DNA of 64,000 nt from Ectocarpus siliculosus. Lineage: Eukaryota > Sar > Phaeophyceae > Ectocarpales > Ectocarpaceae. Made by a program: the position numbers and the translations under genes. Shown one piece after another: positions 46,601-58,600 of this stretch (the first letter of the stretch is position 1; the number at the start of each line of letters is the position of its first letter). The notes beneath the pieces are model-generated. The model was given only the letters and a program-made list of their open reading frames with translations, ran no database searches and was not told the origin of the DNA. The stretch covers positions 6,543,070 to 6,607,069 of the forward strand of contig FN649741.1 in NCBI GenBank assembly GCA_000310025.1. The letters are read 5' to 3'.

Positions 46601-49600
46601 CTCATCCTTGGACAGAGCATACGGCAAGCGCATATGCTAGCGGCGCTAGATGCGAAGACGCTGACGGGAAACCGCCTCACAGAAGCGCCAGATCGACGAA
46701 AAAAACGGGCCGCTCATCAGAGAATCGAGACCATCATTCCACTATCGCACAAAATGCTTAAAAATCGTGATAAATTTTACTCTTCTGTACTACAAATAGA
46801 GAGCTGTGATCGGAGCTGTGATCGGAGCTGTAGTCCCGAAAACCCTTGCCTTTGAGCGAAATTTTGCACACAGCAGACGAACCACCCTTCACTCCCAATA
46901 CTGGGAACCACACGCACCGCAATCACAACAACATCAAGCACCGAGGCAGTACGTTAGCATCGGCTCCGGTGTGCGCTTTCTCTGCTCTCCCCCGTGGATG
47001 CGGCACCGGGTTGATCACATGTTCAGGGTACTGTATGTACCCTCCGGTGGTATTTTGCGTTGGAATCATACAGTACCGGTAGGCAGTAGATTGGATCTGG
47101 AAATGATATCTGCCCCACGTCAGAGAGATTAGGCATGGGTGAATAGTGTTGTACTATGTGAGTCCTGTGCGCATTGCTGATAAGCGTGCTTTTGGGGTGG
47201 GCTGCCTGTGTCTCCCTGCTGGTCTCTATGTATGTATGTTTTTTGCTCTTAGCCGAGGCACAACGGCGATCTTTCGGCACGCAAAGTGATCGGAGCTGAG
47301 AACGGAGCTGAATCGGCCTGTAGTCACGTAAGGGCTTAAGGATTTTTTTTTGCTGAGCACCAGGGGGCCCGACAGAATGTATGATAATGGGTTACCCCCA
47401 TTTTTCTGCCGCGTACCCCCCTTTTTTGTGTCCTGCGGGCCGCCCTTTGCACGCACCACGCACCACAGTGAGTGCAGAAGTAAAGACTCACAGAACGCAG
47501 AAGTAGCGAGCGGTCTGCCGCTGCAGCTGTAACTGGGTGTTGGTATGGATGAATAGATATAGATTCCTCCCATCTACCGGCGGTCCATCTGATGCCGCCA
47601 AAAAAAAAGTCGTGCACAACCTCGTCCCTCACCAAGGGCGAGGTAATCTCTCGCTTGGAGGACTTTCGATCGTATTTGTACGCCAAGGGAAGGGGTGGCG
47701 AGTGCCGTCAGACGCAGTACCTTCTTTCGAAGACCGTCTACTCATGAAACTCAACAGAGCCCTAGAGCCAAGCCGCGGGGGGAGGTTCAGGGAACTCTTC
47801 GCGATATGTGGAGAGAAAAGCGGTCAGGGTAGCTTTTGGTATCCGCGGGGACGGTTAGACCACAGTATATGTCGGGTCGACGCTGAAATACGCTCGTTTC
47901 TTTTTTTGTTTCACAAGAATGAGATAAATAAATGTCTATTTGGACCTTCCTCCTTCTGCCACTGCCGGCTAAGCAGTACATCAGTTGGCCAAGTACAATC
48001 TTGTGTACTGTAGTTGCTTTCAACATGTCCCCGACTGCTGTACATCTCGTTTACAGTATTGTAAATATGTTCGACGTCAACAAACGGTTGTCAGTCGTCT
48101 CGGCGATGCTGGCTTTTCGTACCACACCCTTCCTTATTAAAAGACGCGTGGTTTGAGGTATAGCATGCCTCCATTGGCCCCGGGGATGGTGAGCTATCGT
48201 CCCCTGAATTTTAAGGACGCAACCCCGCTTCAAGGACGCTTTTTTTCGGGAAAACCCATGTGCGTCCATAACGCGGGGTCGACTGTACGTGCATGTTGGC
48301 GAATTCTTGTTTGGGTTATGGAAACCTCTTAGACCCCGTACGCACCGCTCCCTTCCTCTGTGTGGAAGAGCCACGAACTGTCAAGATCAAACCAGACAAG
48401 GGCGCGTGAAGCCCTTGTGACGCTTCAATACAGATGGGATATTTGTTGCGCCACTGTCACGCGCACCTATTATGTGGCCTCTCCCAGACGTGGCTCTATG
48501 AAGTCGGCGCTTCGGAGTGAAACGATGGTACTTGTCGGCATTTCGAGCGTCTCACGTCTGTCTTCGTGCTCTTTGCTTCTATTCTGGGGAGGTTTTTTGG
48601 CCTGTTCTCTTGTGTTGTTTCACGACCTCGGAAATTTGTCTCTTCGTCCTACGCAGTAGGGGAGAATAGGTGCTGAATGGAGGCCAAGAACGAAGTTTGG
48701 TATCGAGACAAGACAACGACGATAACAACATCAACATTAACAATATCGCCGTTCCTATCTCTACTCCTGCCCCGTTTTTTCCCGTGAACTTGGCAAAAAT
48801 GATCCAGGCGAGCCAGTGCAACGACTTCGATCTAGACTGGGGGCACACGGAGAGCTTCGGCCGTTTATGGTTCGGCCTGCAGGAGCGTCATGTGTTCATT
48901 GTCGACGTGTACGCGCCTGGTGTACACGCACCTGTTTTGATTGCCGTTTGCGGTTCACTTTGTTCCCGCGCGTCTTTCTTGCGGGCAGTTGGAGCGAGGA
49001 GGAACGCCTTTGCGCGCGTGGGCGGGAACCAGGCCTAGGGTGTAGCGCGTTTGGCCGCAAGCTACACACATGGGTCATCATTATTGTTTTTTTTTTGTGG
49101 ATGGTGCATGTCCCCCACATAAATGCAGCGCGCTTTCCATAGCCGTCTGTGGTATCGTTCAGTCAAGGGGGTGCGAAAAATGATCGTGCTTGCTCTCGGT
49201 TGTTTGTTGGTGACTGATGTCGGTGATCGCTCCGCTTTGCTGCGAGTTTTCCTTGACCCGGACGTCTTGGGTGTCCTCCCGCCGTCTAGCCGACGCTTCT
49301 CTTTCTGGCGGCATGCCGGATTGCTCCAACCTAACATGTAAAAAATTTCGGCTTAAAGAGGACTGACCGGTGGGCCCAACGCCCGCCTTCTTTCCTAGCT
49401 CATGCCGTGCGTTCGCTTGCTACTGACGCTGTTGTTCGACAGGTTAATTACGACGGTAACGGGTACGCGGGTGATAGAAACCGAGCAATCGGCGGGATGC
49501 TGGTGAGTGCGTTGCGCCGCATATGATGATAGATCTTGACCGGCGGATCGTTGTTGGGTGGGTTGAGTCGCACCGCGACCTGACATACCAGGAGCTTATT

Positions 49601-52600
49601 GGAAAAGTTTTCGTTCGTGAACTTTGTGTATTTTTCGTTCAAACTGCTGTCTCCGACCAGCTGTGCTGCTACCCTAACGTGCTGCACGGATTTTCTTGCA
49701 CCTTTGAATGCTGTCGTGCTATGCCATCTCTTGGTGTCTTATGTTTATCGTGTAGAGACCGAATACTCCCGAATTCCCCCCCCCCCACTTTGGAAATAAA
49801 AGGGATGCGAAGGCAGAATTTTTGGTACGCTGCCACCACCTTCGCGCTGGGCGGCCGCTGCTGTCCTTCGGTCTTTTCGCGTGCTCTGGAGCTTCCGCTC
49901 GTTACGCGTCTTGTTATAGCCACTGCGTGTTAAAGCCACTGCGTGCCCTCCCCCCTGCCGAACTGTAGGTGACATTCACCCGCAGAAATCGACTCTCGAG
50001 CGATGAGTGCTCTTCGTCCTCGTCCGGCGACTACTACGACATATGTCTAGCCGACGAGGGTACGAACAAGACCACCTATTCCCCGCCACAGCCGTGGGCA
50101 TCCTTCAGACAGAGCGAGGAAATGGTCTACAGCGGAGGTTCGTGACTTTGCACGCTGTTCCTTGTAAGCACCAGGTGATAAAGGTGGCTCGCTCGCTGTT
50201 ATTTTGTCTTTGTAGTCATCAGCTGATAAAGGTAAAGTCATGGCTCCGTTATAGGAGGGTACCTTTTATGAGGGGGCTCCGATATGGTGGGGTCGACGTC
50301 GGTTGTGACGAACTCGACCCGCTCCAGTATAATGATAGTTCCGAGTACCCTCTTATTCCGGGATAAGAGGGGGCTCCGATGTACGAGGGTCAGAGGCCTT
50401 TGTCACACCACCCTCTTATGTCGGAGCCACGACTGTAGTACCGCCTCTTCGCGGACCGCACAACCAATCGGGGTTACAGCAGTACCTGCTTACAGTATGG
50501 TGTGCCTCATCGTTTACTGCTTGGTTCCTCAAGACTTGCCCGCTGGGAGACTTTTCGGGTGTTTTGGCGCACCCTTCGCTATTCATGCTTTCTCGGGTGC
50601 TAAACCTCCTGCCTACCCAACGCATTGCTTTGCTCAGTGGCATCTGGATACCCTGTGCTCATCGAAACCGGAGGCTTCAACATTGGGGTAAGTGAACGGC
50701 GCAGGTGGAAAAGTGTTGCCACCTCTGCATTCGAGTAGAGAGGAGACCCGACTTCTTGCGTGGATACCGGGGCAGCATGCCCTTGATGTTTGTGAGCAGC
50801 ACTCAGGACACCCCGCCGGCACCGAGATTGAACCAGGGGATGTACGTCTCCGGTCCGCCGTAATGCTGACTTCCAGCTCCATTTTTTTTCTCACATAGCG
50901 TGTAGAGGGAAGCGGAGGGCTCTGCAAGAAGTGTCTCTCACCTGTTTGTTTTGCGGAGCCTTCAGGCCCATTTGTTTTTGGTACACCTTTTTGGGGAAGT
51001 TTGCCTGTGACCACGGGAATCGACCGCGTCAAGTGATAAATCGGTACAGACGGAAGAAGGCTTAGGCTTTTTACTGTAAAGACAACAACAACACCATCTC
51101 AGGCTGTCGCCGAGACTGCTGTTGAGGTAGAGAATATGACGCCTCTTTTCCCATGCCGGCTTGTGAGGTACGCCCACGGCCTTCGCGACTCTGGCTGTCA
51201 AACATCGTTTGTTTCGTTTCACGCTCTGCATAGGGTCCTGTGTGCTTGAAACTACCGAAGCAAGTAGGAACATACAGGAGGCCTCGACAGGTCCTGGGGG
51301 TGGGTGGGGTACGCGCCGCCGCTATGAACAGCGGTTGTTTTTCGGCTGACTAGAACAGACACGACGGTGTGTCTTTTGATGCCAGCCCAATGCCCATTCC
51401 AGCCGACGAAATCGAGCCTTCCCAGGTTTGGAACGACGACCACGTGCACAGGCAGTCATGGAGCTTTGACACGGGTCTCATTGAAGCTGTGAATTGTCTG
51501 TGTGTGTCTTTCTGAAAGAGTCACCCTCTCGCCTTTCCTCTACGAGAGATGGAACGCCATGTGATACCGACCGCCGGCGATATCCCCCGATTCCCACTTA
51601 CCTTGCCATGTTGATGCACGATCGGCTAACTTGCGAACACACGCGCACCATGGTTCCCGCGACCCATGACAGCTCAACTTTGGGTACTGCACCCTCTTGG
51701 TGATGGAAGATCTGGACGTGATCCCTCGGGATGAGGTTCGCTCCGTGAATGTTCAGCTCGTGACCTACAATGGGAACCAGGGCTCGGCCTTCGGCTCCAT
51801 CAACATCGGCTTCACTTTCGATCACGGTAAGTGGATTTGATTAATATAGGTTGTGGTTTGGCTTGTCTCTGCTCCCATCAATCGGTTGAGATCCATCGGG
51901 TTGAGCGGAATTTGGTTAGGCTGGTAATGAGGTCTGCTTGCTCTTGGTCTTGTCAAATTTGGCCCATTTTCGACGGCGTTAAGTGGATTCTGGTTTTTCT
52001 TGGTAAAATGGGGTATCTTTGCTCTGATACTATTTGCTCTGATACTGTCATAACCGGGATCACGTGCGCTACGAGCATTTTGGGCTTTGTCTCGTGTATC
52101 CCGTATCTTTGGGTTCGTTCTGTCAAAACCGGGTTCACTTTCTCGCGTTGTTGTTTGGTTTTACGGTAGTGGCTCATCTTTGCTCATGGTTCCATCAATA
52201 TCGGGTACCCTTTCGATCGGGTCAACCGGGTTTCAGGTTAGTGTGGTACGGCGTGTCTTTGTTCTGGTATTATTTGCGACGGGATCAGATTCAATCCTGG
52301 GCAAGCGGATTCTTGTCAAAGGGGTTATCGGTAATGTTTGCCTTTGTTCCCTCAACATCGGGTTAAAGTGCAATCCCCCTGAACTCTGGTTTACCTTCGT
52401 TCTAGCTCCATCACCATCGCCCAAGGCTTCCACCCCGGTGCGGGTTTCGGTTGAACAGTTGGCTTCTTGTTGTCTCTGTCCCTATCAACATCGCACACGG
52501 CCTTGGTCTTGACAACAAAGGTGTGTTTTTTTGACCCGCTGGCAGGAGCGCCTGCGCCGAAGTGAGCGCTGCCGGAAATATTAATTTTTCATCAGACCCA

Positions 52601-55600
52601 TGTTTATGGTTTCCAAATCTTTGTCCTTTCTTTGGACAAATGCTTACTTTTTCGACCTTTTGGGCAGTCTGCCTCCCGAACGAATGCGAATCAGCTGTTC
52701 GACCTTTGAGAATAGTCACAGCTTTGGCTGAGATGTATACAGGCCGCCTATTTGTTTCGCCAGGGTCCACGTTTGATTTTTTTCCAGCAGAGCAAGATGT
52801 GCAAGATTCGGCCCAAAGACCACCTCGGAGCAAATCTTGAGCCTAGATCTGTCCAAAAGCTGGTGTTGGAAAAATCTTGCGTGAAAATTGCGCATCTTGA
52901 AAAAATCAAACGTGGGCCCTGGCGAAACATATAGGCGATCTGTAGACATCTCAGCCAAAGCTGTGACTATTCTCAAAGGTCGACCAGCTGATTCGCATTC
53001 GTTCGGGAGGCAGACTGCCCAAAGGTCGAAAAAGTCAACGTTTGTCCAAAGAAAGGAAGATAAAGATTTGGAAACCATAAACATGGGCCTCAATACTGCA
53101 GGGCGTTGGAGATGCGTCGTTCGGCGTTGGTGTCTCTTGGTTGCTGAACCGTTGTGCTACTTCTCGTTTTTACCGTTGTACAGAGGTAGTGTGCTGTAGC
53201 AAGTGAAGATGGCGAAATTGGTTTTCGTTCTATCTCACGAGTTTCGCGTCGAGCAGTACCGACGTTTGTTTTGTTGGTGGTTTGCGTAGCATCAACGTGG
53301 GCGTGGACGACTCACCAATGCATGATCTGGTCGAAGTTGTATGGTTCGTAGGTTGAGTTTTGCTGTTTTATGGTCCGAAATTACCAGGAAGCACTGTCAA
53401 GTTTGCTCCCGTGTGTCGGATTTTGTTCTGCTATTGGGGCACAAGATCCCTTGGAACCATTAACTTACGCCAGAGATCCTGTCCCCGTCTTCGAGAACAC
53501 AGGCAGAAAAACAATTCGTTCGTGCGCCATTGTAGCATCCAGGTTGAGTGTTTTCCTCGCCTTTAGTTGGCTAACGTTGAGAATATTTTCCGCTATGTAT
53601 GTGGATCTCGTTTTTGACCGGGCTGAACGGAACGGTTTTGCAGTGGATTGGACGTATTCGCGCGAGTAGTCTTCGGGGGAACACAAGCGTACAGACGTCG
53701 GAGCAGCGTTCAAGTGGAAACACGACACAACAACGAATACCAACAGCAGCAGCTGCAGCAGCAGCAGCATCAGCAGCAAACACCAGCGACGAACACAACA
53801 AAAACACAACACAGTATCATCACCATGGCCATGAATATCACCAGAGCCTCCCCCGCCATCTGTGTTTTTCGGTCTTGTGGTCTCTCGTTGTTTTGTACCT
53901 CTGCAGGGGGTGAAGTAGAGGCGCACGAGCTCGTGACGGCTTACATTCTGACGGGAAACGCAGGGCAAGGGAATGACAGGTGCAGCATGAGACGCAGATT
54001 CGACAGTAGAGGCAGGGGTAGTAGCAGCGGCCGTAGTAGAAACTTCGACAGCGGGAGCGGGAACAACAGTAGCAGCAGCAGGTTCACTCAGTCCCTCACA
54101 TGAAGCTTTCTGTCACTGGCTGCGTGAACCCTTTCGTGAGGCTTGAGTCTTGCCATGTGTTCACGGATGACATCCGACCGTGGCCCGTGTTCCACGTCCC
54201 GTCTAACCCGCGCCGTGAAAAATCTGCGCCCCCCCTCGCGCGGTTTCATTCGCCACTCTCATTCTCTCCCCCATTCCCTCGCTCGTTGTCGAACACTCAT
54301 ATTCGCTGTCATTCATCGTCTCTCTTCCCACGCTACCATGTGAATGGTAACACCAAGATGTTTCCCTCTCCGTCTCCTTTTCTGTTTCTCCTTCTCCCCG
54401 ACTGTCTACCATTCTCGCCCATCCCTCTCTCTCGCGCGCACCGTGTACGTACGCGTACGCGCAGGATCCGGTGGATCCTGGGGTTGATCTTCGTGTGCAT
54501 GACACTGGCCATGATCCGGCACGACACGAAGAAGTGGTATCGAGCCAGGCATGCCAAGGCCAGGCGTGAGTTTTGGTTTCTGTTCTGTAGCACAGCGGTA
54601 GCTGCGTCAGTTGTGGGCTCCAGCGGTCCTGGCGTTGGGCCGCGTTGGGGTCAACAGCGGTTGACGCGCCTACAAGCTATCGACGCACGAGATCACAACC
54701 AGATGCAGCTATCCCCACTTGCACGGCACGCAGGTGGTGAACACGGTACCGTGACCGCATTGTTTGTCTATCCAGATTCAGCGTTGTCCTCGCGTGGTGA
54801 ACAGCATGCGCTGCGGCATTTGACCGCTAGAAGCTGTGCTCCCCCGCCGGGCTTGCGCAGGCACCTCAAGCTCTGCAACCACCTGTTACGCGCTCTCCGT
54901 TTTGGGTCCGCAGGAAACAAGTGTCACTGCTGCTGCGGCTTCACGTTTTTCACTCTGATCATCCTCAACGTTCTGATGTGGCTGGTGAGTTGCGAGGCAG
55001 GCAGGCAGGCAGGCAGGCCTCCCGTTGCTTCGTTTTTGAAAGCGCAGCACTCTTGTCGCCTGTGGTGATACTTGGCTTCGTGTTTGCTCTTGCTTCTGAC
55101 CCTCTTTTTTTTGCCGCATGGGTGAGAGCAGTTTATGGTATCCCGTGGGCACCGCTGCTGCGCCCCCCGTGGCGTACATCATAGCCATGGGTCCTCCCTC
55201 AATCAGCCTCTTCGACTTTTGAATTACGTCTACCCCGGAGTTTCTTCATACCCTTGCCATCTTTACCCCTCGCCACACATCATCATGACCTCTTCGGGCA
55301 GGGCTGGGCATCGTTGGGCAAGGTCATAGCGTTCGATGTGGTTCTTCAAGGCACCTCCTCCGAAGAGGACTCGGTCATGGCCGCGGTACGTTGGAATTTT
55401 TCGAACGCATGTTCACCGGCGCCGCGATTCTCGATGGAGCAACCTGTTGAGAAGTCTCAAAGTTTTTTAACACCGGCAAGACGTGGGCTTCATTTTTTTG
55501 GAAACAATGCAGGCTAGCTTTGGGGTGCTTGGGCGAAAGAGGCCGATGTTCTCTCAGAAACCATGAGCATATTTAGCTCTCTCTCTTGGTGTGTACAGTG

Positions 55601-58600
55601 TGCAGCCTCGTTCAACGATGTCTGAGCCATCGATCCCCTCCGTCCTCCGCCATTGATTGACCGTATCCGCAAAGTAGTATCAAGGTCGAAGGTTACCGGC
55701 GGTCGTAGGTCATCATCGAAACATGGTAGTGCATGCTATCTGCGCGTGCATTTTGTGTCAAGACTAGCACAAAGGGCAGAGCCCGTGGAATTGCCCGCAG
55801 CTCTCCAACTGGCAAGTGGGGCAGCTAACCGGCTAGGATTCAGTGCGCGTGCAACCGACGATGCTTTGCTTGCATCGAAACCGTTTTTTGTGCTTAGCGA
55901 CGTATCGATCGCCCTTGAACCCCAAATCCTATCGTTTTGCTGCTTGTCCGCTCGCTACGTCGAATATAACGACCACGATCGACGCAGCTAACTGGGCAGA
56001 TTCTGGCTCTCCAAGAAGCGGCTCTGTTCTCGTGGTCACTTCACATCATTTTTCTCCTCACAACCTTGGCCGGACTCTACCGCTGGATATTCCAGGCAAG
56101 AGATCGATCCGAAATACGCCAAAACGAAGTTTGTTCCGAAGGTGTTCGTGTTTGTAATGATATGGTGAAACACGTCGATATTCACTGGTCGGACAGTTGG
56201 AACATTTGCTCTCGAAACCGTGTGAGCGGAGAAAAATACAAGGGAATAAGTAACCAACGGTGCCCGGGTGCTTGGAGAAAATTCGGCAAGACGAAAGTCC
56301 AATTTATGTAACGCCTCTTTGAGTGAAGTAGGTACGTACGCTGGTCAGAGAGAACAAATTAGCGTCACACACGATGGCGGCGCCCGTGATAGGGCTTTCC
56401 GGAGGTCGTGTGTGTTGTTTTAGATTTTGTGCGTGGTTTCGCCAGCTGGGTGCCTACATTGGTGTCTGCGTGCTTTGTTCTTGTCGACGTTCGTGGCAAA
56501 TAATAAGAGATCATCTTGAGGAGGTAACGGCAATTTCTTGTCAGGTGCGCTTCGTGCGAGGACGGCGTATTTCAAGGGCAAGTCTTCTGTTTCCATTGCT
56601 CATTTTGGACTTCAAACGTTGCGTGATTTTCTGCTCTGCTCTGCTTTATCAGTTTGTCGCCTCCTTCTGACACGTGACATGGTTGGTTCCGCCTGCGGCA
56701 ACCGCGTCCTTCTTCCTGTTTTTGGCTGCACCACGCGTCTCCGCTCAACGTAGATGCTCACGTTCCACAAGCGCATGAGCATCGTCACCGACACCCTGAG
56801 CAGAGCGAGCACCCATCTCAACCATTTCCTGTTCGTGGTTTTCCTGGTAAGGCTGACACCGTTGCCGAACAAGAGGTGTCTTGGGGTACTGGTGCTGTTC
56901 GCAGTACTGACGACGCCGATGGTGGTGCGTTGTACGTAGTAGTCAGTGGTAGTAGTTCGCCTCTCGGTGTGATCGCGTTTTAACCCACTTTCTTCGTGGA
57001 CCGAGGTGAAAACAGGGTAGTGTTTCCTGTTGAAAGCCGTTGCTTGTCTTGAAATGTTCACACAAACGAATGTAATCACACAGTATTGAAATGTACCTTA
57101 GCGTTTCATGGGACTCAAGACTACTAATCCACTGCTTGTGTTTCCGGCATGGTGTTGTTGCCACCAACACGCTCAGCAGGTTTTTCCCTCCAATCCGTGT
57201 CCACCGCGCAAACAACGATTAAGTTTCGAATCGCATGCGGTCGGCCGTTCACGACCCGGCCTTTACAGATGTCGAAGGGCGTATCGCAAATTCACCGTCC
57301 GAAGCACCAGCTGATGTCAATGTTTCGGCGAGGGAAGGAACTACACGTGCATACACCTCCCGCGAAGATATCTATACGTGTATGAGAGAATACAAAAAAA
57401 GCGACTGGCATGACACCTGATTCATTTTCCCTCTCTTTCCCCAGGTAATCCTCGCGTTTGCCGCCCTCACATGGCTCCTCGTCGGGTCCAGCACGAAAGA
57501 GTTTTCCACCCTGGAGGACGCGTGGCGGAGCGTGATCCGTATCTCCCTCGGGGAGTCGGAGAATTTCTACCCGCAGATCCTGGATGCGCAGCCCACGGTT
57601 GGGCCGGTGGTGGTGGTGCTGTACCAGGTCCTGGGCGTGGTGTTGCTGCTGAACGTGGTGATCGCTATCCTTCTCGAGGTGGGGTGCTTGGTGTTGGTAC
57701 TGTGTTGTGTTGTTGTTGTTGTTGTTGTTGGTATTGGTAGTGGTGTTTTATTTATTTATTTTTTTCTGTTGTAGTTGTCGGCTAAGAGTTGCTCGTCCGC
57801 GTGATTCGCAAGTTGTATTTGCTGACAAAGACCTTACTTGCGGCTTCGGTTGCTGATGACACTACCGCTGGTGTTACTACCGCCAGGTTGTGGTGGCATG
57901 GGTTCATGAAGTTTCATTGCAGTTTGGAGGCACTGAATGATGGTGCATAGTGTTCGGACGTCATAAGTGATGGATCCATCTGTCGCCGGTCCGGGACGTC
58001 CTTTTCCGTATTCGAGAGGGTAAGCATTGGAGTTCCGCGGTACCAAGAAGAACCGAAACAATGTCTCGATAACAGTCGTCCGACCTCGCCCATGCAAAGT
58101 AGCACTATACTGCAAAAACCGGAGTAAACGATGTAGACGCCCTGCCCGGACCCGAGGACTAAGCCGGAGACTATTCCGAAAACAGCACGCCCGAACGCAA
58201 TGAGCCTCAAAGAACACGTGCTCGCGCCCTCTCGAAGCCGGGAATTGTTCGTCTTATGGGGTCTCCGCCAAACCTTATGACCCCCCCCCCGCCCCCCCCC
58301 AAAAGCAAGGAGAAGATGCGTTATGCCGTAAACTCTCATCCCCCGGCCTTTCAGCCGAATCACGAATAATGTCCCCGGCGCTCGCGTTCCCTGTCGTCGT
58401 TGTCAAGGCGTACCGAGGAGTTGTGAGTGGCATGCGCGGCGAGGACACCATATTCCAGTCATTCATCGCCTTCGTCGGCATGTCTTGGTGGGTACCGCAC
58501 TCACGGCAAACGGCTCGACAGACCGGAGCAGATCCTAACCTCAGTTTCGTGTGTGTGATACGTGTCTGCTCGTTTATTTTAACGACGCCAACTTCCCTCG

